Below, one piece after another: positions 1 to 5,375 of a stretch of 5,375 nt of DNA (the stretch's first letter is position 1; each line of letters opens with the position of its first letter). A model generated the notes under the pieces. The model made no database searches. It was not told the DNA's origin and was given only the letters and a program-made list of their open reading frames with translations. The DNA comes from Deltaproteobacteria bacterium (GTDB taxonomy: Bacteria; Desulfobacterota; DSM-4660; Desulfatiglandales; Desulfatiglandaceae): the NCBI GenBank assembly GCA_011051075.1, contig DREN01000128.1, positions 1-5,375 on the forward strand. Direction: 5' to 3'. A program made the position numbers and the translations under genes.

Positions 1-717
1 CCCCAATTTGAGTTCCCTCATGGAGGTCCGGGCCCCCCGGCCGTAACCCCTGCTTTCCATGGCCAGGGCCAGATCTTCTGCCCTCTGAATAGAGTTGTTC
101 AGAAGGGGTGTCAACAGGAACAGTATGCTTCGGGTCCTTTTCCTGAGACCCCCGGTGCCGAAGGAGGCGCCGCGGGCCATCTGGGCCTCGCGGATCATCC
201 GGATCTCTTCAAGGAGGGTGGGGACGAACCGAAGGGCCAGGGAAACCATGAATGCGACGTCCCTGGACGAGATTCCTAGAATATTCAGGGGGCGCAGCAA
301 CCATTCGAGGCCGCAGACCAGTTCGGAAGGCGAAGTGGTGAAGGTCAAGAACGAAGCGCTCATGAGAAGCAGGGCGAACCGCCAGGTCACGAGAGTTCCT
401 TTGTGGAGGCCTTGGTATGTGACGGTGATCCGCCAGTCCGGAAAAGGCGGAATGGGAGCGCCCCCGGTGAACAGGAGATGGATCCCGAAGAGGAGCAGTA
501 GAAATGGCAGGGCAGGTTTCAATGCCCGGAGGAACGCGCCGGCCGGGATTCGGGATACGGGAATGAGGGAGAGAAGGAACAGGGTGAAAATGGCTGCTGC
601 CGCCGGTTGGGAATTGAGGATCACGAGGCTCAGGAGGATCACGCTGAGGGCCTTGGTCCGAGGATCCAGGCCGTGAATCAGGGAGTCTGAAGGAATGAAT
701 TGACCAAGGGCGTACAT
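1..717 (-). CDS. bioN: ECF transporter transmembrane coupling protein EcfT/BioN (3' end beyond window)
   Basis: This is the membrane T-component of an energy-coupling factor (ECF) vitamin importer. It passes ATPase movement to the substrate-binding S-component in the inner membrane. I translated the minus strand from ATG at 717. The frame stays open for 239 codons to base 1, so only the C-terminus is missing; the family is usually about 250-270 residues. The N-terminal motif IHGLDPRTKAL (residues 14-24) is typical of EcfT. Hydrophobic segments lie near 24-52, 66-83 and 110-127, with another near 197-206. Two Arg-containing coupling motifs, ARG (181-183) and SRG (222-224), lie in the cytoplasmic helices that dock on the ATPase. 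The start shares one base with the bioM stop (TGATG), and AAGGA lies 6 bases upstream (728-724). The family call is secure. Dedication to biotin is inferred from the operon; the protein could also serve other S-components. Confidence 0.93.
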   Translation of the reverse strand, partial: MYALGQFIPSDSLIHGLDPRTKALSVILLSLVILNSQPAAAAIFTLFLLSLIPVSRIPAGAFLRALKPALPFLLLLFGIHLLFTGGAPIPPFPDWRITVTYQGLHKGTLVTWRFALLLMSASFLTFTTSPSELVCGLEWLLRPLNILGISSRDVAFMVSLALRFVPTLLEEIRMIREAQMARGASFGTGGLRKRTRSILFLLTPLLNNSIQRAEDLALAMESRGYGRGARTSMRELKLG

Positions 718-1565
718 CAGCTTTCCTTTTGCCCCTCTCTGGGGTGCGGGATCAGGGCCGACAGGGCCCAGCAGGCGTCTTTCACGCTCAGAACCCCTGG
801 GGGGACGTCGACACCTGTCCGGCGTAGTCTCCAGAAAAGATCCGTTACGACCGGAACGTCCAGACCCAGGTCCCGGAGCTGTTCCAGTCTGGAAAAGACC
901 TCTCTTGGGGTCCCTTCCAGGACGATTCGGCCCTGGTCCATGACAAGCACCCGGTCTGCGCCCGTGATCTCGTTCATATCGTGGGAAACGTGGATCACGG
1001 TGAGCCCTTGCTCATTAAGCGTCTTGATTGTGCCGAGAACCCGCCTTCGCCCTCCCGGGTCTAGAAAGGAGGTGGGTTCGTCAAGGGCGATGTGGCAAGG
1101 GTCCATGGCCAGGACCCCGGCAATGGCCACCAGTCGTTTTTCCCCGCCTGAAAGGGCATGGGGAGGGCTCTGTGCATATGAGACCATTCCCACCGTCTCA
1201 AGGGATCGTCGCACCCTTCTGCGGATCTCCGCGGGAGCCAGGCCCAGGTTCCCGGGGCCGAAGGCGACGTCTTCTTCCACGGTCATCCCGACGATCTGGT
1301 TGTCCGGGTTCTGGAAGATCATCCCTACCCTTTGCCTGATTTTTTCAAGGGACTTCGGGTCCCTGGTGTCCAGTCCATCCACCAGCACGGTTCCCCGGGT
1401 GGGAAGGAGCAACCCATTGAGGTGCCTCAACAGGGTGGTCTTGCCGCATCCGTTAGGACCCACCAGAGCCACATACGATCCATCCTCGATTTGGAGGTCA
1501 ATCCCCCGGAGGACCGGCTCCTTTCCCTTGTCGTAAGCAAAAACTAGGTCTTTGATCGTGATCAT
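717..1565 (-). CDS. bioM: ECF transporter ATP-binding protein EcfA/BioM
   Basis: This is the cytoplasmic ABC ATPase that powers biotin uptake with BioN and BioY. Numbered from ATG at 1565 (282 residues), it shows Walker A GPNGCGKTT (36-44), the Q-loop FQNPDNQ (84-90) typical of EcfA, signature LSGGE (138-142), Walker B ending in ALDE (160-163, catalytic Glu163), D-loop FLD (167-169) and H-loop His195. The C-terminal region after about 215 is the small domain usual in EcfA. All catalytic elements are intact. Only one ATPase gene is visible, so a homodimer is inferred, unlike two-ATPase EcfAA' systems. A longer form from GTG at 1583 adds six residues. I prefer ATG at 1565 because it overlaps the bioY stop as ATGA, the protein then begins MITIKDL as in relatives, and the GTG sits inside the likely ribosome binding site. 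The 3' end overlaps bioN by one base. Confidence 0.95.
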   Translation of the reverse strand: MITIKDLVFAYDKGKEPVLRGIDLQIEDGSYVALVGPNGCGKTTLLRHLNGLLLPTRGTVLVDGLDTRDPKSLEKIRQRVGMIFQNPDNQIVGMTVEEDVAFGPGNLGLAPAEIRRRVRRSLETVGMVSYAQSPPHALSGGEKRLVAIAGVLAMDPCHIALDEPTSFLDPGGRRRVLGTIKTLNEQGLTVIHVSHDMNEITGADRVLVMDQGRIVLEGTPREVFSRLEQLRDLGLDVPVVTDLFWRLRRTGVDVPPGVLSVKDACWALSALIPHPREGQKES

Positions 1566-2113
1566 AATCGCCCCGTCCTCCACCTGATCCTGTTTCTTAA
1601 CTTCATGGTCACGAGTGTTGCGGCCAGGATCTTCAATGCGTCTCCGATCAGAAAAGGAAACAGTCCTACTGAAAGGGCCTTAGCGAGTGTGAACTTGGCC
1701 ACGAGCATCAGTTGAAGGATTCCCAACAGATAGATCGCGGCGTAACCCAGAATCATGGAAAAAACGATCCATGCAAATCCGGGCTCCTTCTTGATATCGA
1801 TGAGTCTTCCGATAAGATACGCCCCGGCCACGAACCCTATGAGGTATCCACCCGTAGGACCGAAGAGAACACCGAGTCCCGCCTTGCCTCCCGCAAATAC
1901 AGGCAGACCGATGATCCCCAGCAGGATATATACGGCCTGGGCCAAGGCCCCGAGGCCTCCTCCCAGGAGGGCCCCGGATAGGGCCGTGAAAAGGGTTTGA
2001 AGGGTGATGGGGACGGGTGGAAGAGGTATGATGACGTAAGCCCCCACAGCCGTGATCGCCCCGAGAAGAGAGGCGTAGATCATTGCCCTCAAGGAAATGC
2101 CGGTACTTTTCAT
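1562..2113 (-). CDS. bioY: Biotin transporter substrate-binding component BioY
   Basis: BioY is the integral-membrane S-component that captures biotin for an ECF importer. The protein is 183 residues, the normal family length, and is almost wholly hydrophobic with about six membrane segments. The family hallmark is clear: LPVFAGGKAGLGVLFGPTGG spans residues 70-89 and is followed by YLIGF. The conserved Asp and Lys in the last membrane region are present in IGDALK (Asp158, Lys161). An early PLPPVPITLQT stretch (30-40) is also typical. The gene starts at ATG 2113, overlapping the birA stop as ATGA. AAGGAG lies 7 bases upstream (2126-2121), so translation is probably coupled to birA. It ends with a 4-base overlap into bioM. 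Some BioY proteins can work without an ECF module, but here bioM and bioN follow directly, which points to a complete BioMNY transporter. Confidence 0.97.
   Translation of the reverse strand: MKSTGISLRAMIYASLLGAITAVGAYVIIPLPPVPITLQTLFTALSGALLGGGLGALAQAVYILLGIIGLPVFAGGKAGLGVLFGPTGGYLIGFVAGAYLIGRLIDIKKEPGFAWIVFSMILGYAAIYLLGILQLMLVAKFTLAKALSVGLFPFLIGDALKILAATLVTMKLRNRIRWRTGRL
1577..1585 (-). promoter_or_regulatory. Ribosome binding site that decides the bioM start
   Basis: Reading the minus strand, AGGTGGAGG lies within the end of bioY, 11 bases before the ATG at 1565. The spacing is somewhat long. The alternative GTG start at 1583 falls inside this purine-rich stretch, which argues that the stretch is the ribosome binding site and not coding sequence of bioM. 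Confidence 0.55.
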
Positions 2114-3135
2114 TGGTTGTCTCCTTTTTCAGCCAAGTTGCGGGATCTTAGTTTGGTCGAAGGTTCCTCGCTCAGGATGTCTCCAGAGAAGATGTGGTGT
2201 TCTTCGCCCCGATCATCGACCAAGATCAGGCACCCGCTCGGGTCTACATCGGTGGCCGTTCCGGCAAGTATTCCACCTACAGTCTCCACCCTGACCCTCT
2301 TTCCCAGCAAAAGGGAGAGTTGTTTCCAGCGGCGCAGGATTGGATCGAAACCGCTCTCCTGGAAGATCCAGTAATACTTCTCACACCAGCGAAGGAAGCC
2401 CTGGATCAAGGAGGTCCTCGAGAATTCCGCGCCGGTCTCCCGGAGTAGTGAAGTGGCCCGGGTTTTCAGGCTGGCGGGAAATGACCGGGTATTGACGTTA
2501 AGACCGAGGCCGAGAACCAGGTATTCGACTGCGTCCATCTCGGTCGCGATCTCCGTGAGAATGCCCGCCAACTTCCTGCCACCCACGAGAAGATCGTTCG
2601 GCCACTTGATCTTGACATCAAGGGATGAGATCTCCATGACGGCCTCCGCAACAGCTACGGCTGCGAGGAAAGTGATCAGGGGGGCCTCGCTTAGAGGAAT
2701 CCTGGGTCTCAGGATCAACGAGGCATAGATCCCTTCGCCCACCGGAGAATACCATTTCCTCCCCAGCCTGCCCCGACCCTTCCCTTGGGCCTCAGCCACC
2801 ACGAGGGTGCCTTCCGGGGCACCGGCGGCAGCAAGATCCTTTGCGACCTGGTTCGTCGAGTCCGTGACCTCGAAGTAGCGGATTTTCTCCTTCCCAAACC
2901 GGCGGGTATTGAGCCCTTCGAGGATCTCCCTGGGAAAAGGACGGTCGGGGATTTTTTCAAGGAGGTAACCTTTTTTGGGAGAAGAAAGGATTTCGTATCC
3001 TTCCTCCCTGAGCCTGCGGATGTGTTTCCATATGGCCGCCCGGCTCACGGAAAGTCGTGAACTGAGATCTTCGCCGGATACCCATCGTCCTTTTTGGCAT
3101 TTCAGGGAATCCAACAAGATTTCCCTGATTGACAT
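2110..3135 (-). CDS. birA: Bifunctional biotin-protein ligase / biotin operon repressor BirA
   Basis: BirA activates biotin to biotinyl-5'-AMP and transfers it to a lysine of biotin carboxyl carrier proteins. With its DNA-binding domain it can also repress biotin genes. The 341-residue protein starts with a winged helix-turn-helix (about 1-60, including SVSRAAIWKHIRRLREEGY at 29-47). The ligase domain carries DSTN (92-95), the adenylate-binding loop GKGRGRLGRKW (118-128), KWPNDL (177-182), GRKLAGILTE (186-195) and GLGLNVN (209-215). A C-terminal SH3-like domain follows (about 275-325), with a charged tail of roughly 20 residues. It is class II by architecture and slightly longer than E. coli BirA (321 residues). 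The start is ATG 3135 with GGAGGA 9 bases upstream. It is the first gene of the biotin uptake operon and sits directly downstream of a BirA operator, so autoregulation is likely. Confidence 0.97.
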   Translation of the reverse strand: MSIREILLDSLKCQKGRWVSGEDLSSRLSVSRAAIWKHIRRLREEGYEILSSPKKGYLLEKIPDRPFPREILEGLNTRRFGKEKIRYFEVTDSTNQVAKDLAAAGAPEGTLVVAEAQGKGRGRLGRKWYSPVGEGIYASLILRPRIPLSEAPLITFLAAVAVAEAVMEISSLDVKIKWPNDLLVGGRKLAGILTEIATEMDAVEYLVLGLGLNVNTRSFPASLKTRATSLLRETGAEFSRTSLIQGFLRWCEKYYWIFQESGFDPILRRWKQLSLLLGKRVRVETVGGILAGTATDVDPSGCLILVDDRGEEHHIFSGDILSEEPSTKLRSRNLAEKGDNQ

Positions 3136-3176
3136 GGCTGCGGTTCCTCCGACAATGTGATTATTTGATTCGCGTG

Positions 3177-3205
3177 TGGATAACAGTGGGATCTTTTTTT
3201 GTCAA
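3177..3205 (-). promoter_or_regulatory. Sigma-70-type promoter of the birA-bioY-bioM-bioN operon
   Basis: On the minus strand a perfect -35 box TTGACA (3205-3200) is followed, 17 bases on, by TATCCA (3182-3177). The -10 matches the consensus at only three of six positions, but TGT directly before it gives an extended -10 element (TGn). The predicted start is near base 3170, leaving a leader of about 35 bases before the birA ATG. The -35 box lies inside the proximal half of the BirA operator, so bound BirA would block RNA polymerase. The prediction is by eye only. Confidence 0.6.
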
Positions 3206-3230
3206 CCAAAAAAAGTTGTATGGTTTACAA
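3199..3230 (-). promoter_or_regulatory. BirA operator (biotin repressor binding site)
   Basis: On the plus strand the half-sites are TTGTCAACC (3199-3207) and GGTTTACAA (3222-3230), separated by 14 bases. They are inverted repeats with one mismatch. This matches the BirA box known across bacteria and archaea, TTGTAAACC, 14-15 bases, then GGTTTACAA, at 17 of 18 half-site positions. It lies 64 bases upstream of birA, which encodes a BirA with a winged helix, and overlaps the -35 box of the promoter. The site therefore explains how biotin would control the whole operon. The distance, symmetry and context together make the assignment strong. Confidence 0.88.
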
Positions 3231-3298
3231 TGGAATTTCCCAGGGCTCGTTTTTGGTGTTGAACCCATAGCGGGATCCGATGGCGCAACCCCGCCGCG

Positions 3299-3336
3299 GT
3301 CTTTCATTCACGCTTGATCACAGCCGGTAGAAAGAC
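3299..3336. repeat. Inverted repeat with 7-base arms in the kinase-birA intergenic region
   Basis: GTCTTTC (3299-3305) and GAAAGAC (3330-3336) are exact inverted repeats separated by 24 bases. They lie between the kinase stop and the BirA operator. No T-run follows on the minus strand, so this is not a standard terminator. It could be an RNA stem at the end of the kinase message, a protein-binding site, or chance. Confidence 0.3.
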
Positions 3337-3369
3337 AAATCACAAAACTAACAATGTGTTTCGAGGGTA

Positions 3370-4917
3370 TCACGGGTACCCGGTGATTTGGCGGATGGCC
3401 TGGTAGAGGGGTTGGAGTCGGCCATAAAGTTTCTTGTACACGCTTTGGTATAACTGGTCATAAATCCGGTGGGCCCGGTCTCTGGGATGAAACACATGCT
3501 GGATCCTGGTCATTCTGTTAACAGCAGTTTCAAAATCTGGATAAAGGCCGATGCCAACTGCAGCATCTATGGCTGCCCCCAGGCCCGAGGTTTCATGGGT
3601 ATGAGGCCTTTCAACGGGCAGGCCAAAGATGTCAGCAGCGATCTGGACAGCCTGATCACTCTGGGCCCCGCCGCCACAGGCTCGCAAGGCCCTGATCTCC
3701 ACCTTTGCCCTCTTCTCAAACCTCTCCTTTCCTTCCCTTAAACCATAGGCTATTCCCTCGATTATGGCCCTGTAAAGGTGAGCCCTGGTGTGCACATCAC
3801 CAAACCCAATGATGGCCCCCTTTGCCTCGGGGCCAGGCTCCCGGATGCCGGGTGTCCAGTATGGCTGAAGGATCAGGCCCATGGAACCTGGTGGGATTGA
3901 TGATATCATTTCATCAAGAATAACCTCTGGGGCCACACCCTTTTGTTCTGCAACAATCCTTTCCCTGTGGGCAAATTCCTGCTTGAACCAATTAATCATC
4001 CAGTATCCGCGCGCAATCTGCACCTCCATACAGTACTGCCCTGGGAGCGCAGAAGGATAGGGGGGCAAAAAGCGGATGGCCTCAACATAGCGGCGGTTGT
4101 TGGCATTAATAGTGGCCGTGGTACCGAAGCTGAGGGTTGCGACATCTGGGGAGAGGCAGCCTGCGCCAAGAACCTCGCATGCCTTGTCCGCGGCAGCGGC
4201 GATGAGGGGTAGGCCTTCGGGGATCCCCGTTTCGTTGCTGGCCTCTTTTGTGATGACACCTAGAGACTTGGTAGGTGGGATTAGGTCTGGAAGCATTTGG
4301 GGATTTACGCGCACCGCCTTCCACTTCCAACTGCGGGGCGATGCCCACTTAAGCCTCTTGTAGTCAAACGGGAGATAACCCACCTGGCAGCCAGTTGAAT
4401 CTACAAATTTTCCGGTGAGCCGGTAAGTGAGGTACCCTGATAACAGGAGAAATTTATGGGTTTTTTCCCAAATCTCGGGCTGGTTTTCTGCTATCCAGTT
4501 GGCCTCGGCCTGAGAGCGGAAGTAATCTATGGTTTGCTTTTGCCTGACCAGCGTGAAGAGGGTTTCCCAAAATACCCCCATTGGGGGCAGGTGGTGCGCC
4601 ACCCTCTGGTCCAACCAAATAATTGCGGGCCGAAGCGGTTTACCTTCCTTATCAACGTTTATTAGGGTGCCGCGCTGGGTGGTGAGAGCAACGGCCTTAA
4701 TGGCCTCTTTGTTCACACCAATTTCAGTCAAAAGAGTATTGCAAGCGTCGCACAGCGCATTCCAGTATACCCCTGGATTCTGCTCTGCCCAGCCTGGTTG
4801 TACTGAAAAATATGGTTCAATGGCGACCTGAGCTTTGGCAAATAGATTGCCTTCTAAATCAAACAGGAAGGCCCGCACACTCTGGGTTCCGCAGTCAATT
4901 GTGATGATATGGGTCAT
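3370..4917 (-). CDS. FGGY-family carbohydrate kinase, substrate unknown
   Basis: This is a cytoplasmic ATP-dependent sugar or polyol kinase of the FGGY family. It has 515 residues, the usual full length. The N-terminal half shows the phosphate loop IDCGTQSVRAF (7-17), PGWAEQ (41-46), TTQRGT (79-84) and WLDQR (101-105). AADKACEVLGAG (242-253) supplies the probable catalytic base Asp244, followed by SFGTTATI (263-270). The C-terminal ATP-binding half has ACGGGAQSD (413-421) and a Gly/Ala-rich GLGAAIDAAVGIG segment near the end. TTQRGT and WLDQR differ from the motifs I recall for glycerol kinase (TNQRET, WQDRR). The pattern resembles the uncharacterised YgcE-like branch, from memory only. ATG 4917 has AAGGA 5 bases upstream (4927-4923). 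No transporter, isomerase or regulator adjoins it; the PIN gene ends 43 bases upstream. A GC-rich partial palindrome (3369-3387) overlaps the stop codon. Confidence 0.92.
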   Translation of the reverse strand: MTHIITIDCGTQSVRAFLFDLEGNLFAKAQVAIEPYFSVQPGWAEQNPGVYWNALCDACNTLLTEIGVNKEAIKAVALTTQRGTLINVDKEGKPLRPAIIWLDQRVAHHLPPMGVFWETLFTLVRQKQTIDYFRSQAEANWIAENQPEIWEKTHKFLLLSGYLTYRLTGKFVDSTGCQVGYLPFDYKRLKWASPRSWKWKAVRVNPQMLPDLIPPTKSLGVITKEASNETGIPEGLPLIAAAADKACEVLGAGCLSPDVATLSFGTTATINANNRRYVEAIRFLPPYPSALPGQYCMEVQIARGYWMINWFKQEFAHRERIVAEQKGVAPEVILDEMISSIPPGSMGLILQPYWTPGIREPGPEAKGAIIGFGDVHTRAHLYRAIIEGIAYGLREGKERFEKRAKVEIRALRACGGGAQSDQAVQIAADIFGLPVERPHTHETSGLGAAIDAAVGIGLYPDFETAVNRMTRIQHVFHPRDRAHRIYDQLYQSVYKKLYGRLQPLYQAIRQITGYP

Positions 4918-4960
4918 GGTGGTCCTTGTGAACCCACAGGCTTTTAAGTAAGTCTTGCAG

Positions 4961-5375
4961 TTAGGTTAATCCTGTTTGAAAAAGCTCTATGTTAACATCC
5001 CTGGCCGCTTGCGCCAAAGCTTGGTCAAGCGTGGCCAGTGGCAAGCCTTTCCTCATGGCAAGGTCCAAGTATGAGGCGTCATAAGTGGACAGGCCGGTAT
5101 CCCTTGCCAGCAAGTAGATTTCCCCCATCAGCCTATCGGGGCTTTCCTGCTCGATATCTATTGGCAATTGGTAAAGCAAGTCCAAAAATTCCATGCAATC
5201 AGACCTTTTAAGCCTCCCCTTTCTTTCGGCAACAACCAAGACGTTCCCCACCTCAAGGGGCCAGATGGAAGGAACAATAGCACGGACGTCTTGAAGTGAG
5301 TCCAAAACCTTATCTGCATATTGATTTGATTCATCTTCGAAGCACCACGCCATTACCACAGAGTTGTCCAACACA
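4961..5375 (-). CDS. PIN-domain (VapC-like) ribonuclease, N-terminus beyond window
   Basis: The protein resembles type II toxin-antitoxin VapC RNases, which use a metal-bound acidic cluster to cut RNA. The frame enters from the right edge: the first codon seen is GTG (5374-5372), followed by LDNSVVMAWCFEDE. In relatives this motif is usually preceded by a few residues, so the GTG is probably an internal valine and only a short N-terminal piece is missing. About 138 residues are visible. Counting that Val as 1, the four expected acidic residues are present: Asp3, Glu41 (in PLEVGN), Asp99 (in STYDASYLDLA) and Asp117 (in LATLDQAL). The C-terminus is complete (TAA at 4963-4961). The antitoxin, if there is one, would lie upstream outside the window, so a toxin-antitoxin role is inferred from the family only. 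Confidence 0.88.
   Translation of the reverse strand, partial: VLDNSVVMAWCFEDESNQYADKVLDSLQDVRAIVPSIWPLEVGNVLVVAERKGRLKRSDCMEFLDLLYQLPIDIEQESPDRLMGEIYLLARDTGLSTYDASYLDLAMRKGLPLATLDQALAQAARDVNIELFQTGLT

Noticed and set aside
95..676. 193-codon plus-strand frame, rich in Arg, Ser and Pro
   Set aside because: It lies antisense to bioN, whose translation shows clear EcfT motifs. The predicted protein has no recognisable domain and looks like a GC-driven shadow.
700..1536. 278-codon plus-strand frame
   Set aside because: It lies antisense to bioM with all ABC ATPase motifs. Its Ser/Arg/Pro-rich product resembles no family and no ribosome binding site supports it.
2453..2728. Plus- and minus-strand frames of 61-91 codons within birA
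   Set aside because: They overlap the conserved ligase core of BirA in other frames and lack recognisable features.
3136..3169. Riboswitch or leader attenuator upstream of birA
   Set aside because: The predicted leader is only about 35 bases and shows no strong structure. Control by the BirA operator explains the regulation.
3175..3183. Replication origin suggested by a DnaA box
   Set aside because: Only one perfect box is present, with no cluster, AT-rich unwinding region or origin-linked genes such as dnaA, dnaN or gidA.
3208..3221. A-run on the plus strand (T7 on the minus strand) as an intrinsic terminator for the kinase
   Set aside because: Only a weak 4-base stem precedes it on the minus strand, and the run is the spacer of the BirA operator.
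3270..3294. GC-rich 5-base stem (GCGGG/CCCGC) as a terminator
   Set aside because: The stem is short, the loop is 15 bases, and no T-run follows in either direction.
3129..3317. 62-codon plus-strand frame crossing the kinase-birA intergenic region
   Set aside because: It runs through the BirA operator and promoter and into birA on the opposite strand. It has no convincing ribosome binding site and no known motif.

Overview
All convincing genes lie on the minus strand, so the window reads from right to left. The sequence is mid-to-high GC bacterial DNA with Shine-Dalgarno sites before nearly every start. It has a wing-helix BirA and a BirA-type operator, and it looks Gram-negative-like, perhaps Desulfobacterota or a related lineage. 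That taxonomic guess is weak because there is no rRNA or other marker here.

Right part (about 3370-5375): a PIN-domain VapC-like ribonuclease, cut at its N-terminus by the window edge, is followed after 43 bases by a full-length FGGY-family carbohydrate kinase. No sugar transporter, regulator or partner enzyme is visible, so the kinase substrate is unknown.

Middle (3136-3369): a 234-base intergenic region. It holds a clear BirA operator (9-14-9 inverted repeat) that overlaps the -35 box of a sigma-70-type promoter firing leftwards. It also holds a long-looped inverted repeat and a perfect DnaA-box 9-mer that coincides with the -10 region.

Left part (1-3135): a compact four-gene biotin uptake operon in the order birA, bioY, bioM (ecfA), bioN (ecfT). 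The genes overlap by 4, 4 and 1 bases. BioY is the biotin-binding S-component. BioM is the ATPase; as the only one visible it would form a homodimer. BioN is the coupling protein, and its C-terminal end is cut off by the window. BirA is a biotin-protein ligase with a DNA-binding domain. The likely logic is that BirA senses biotin as biotinyl-AMP, biotinylates carboxylase subunits, and shuts off its own operon and the transporter when biotin is plentiful. No biotin synthesis gene is visible here.

The window is a well-formed example of a known system. I see no evidence for a wholly new system. The most useful details are the operator/promoter architecture, the corrected bioM start and the bioN gene running off the left edge.
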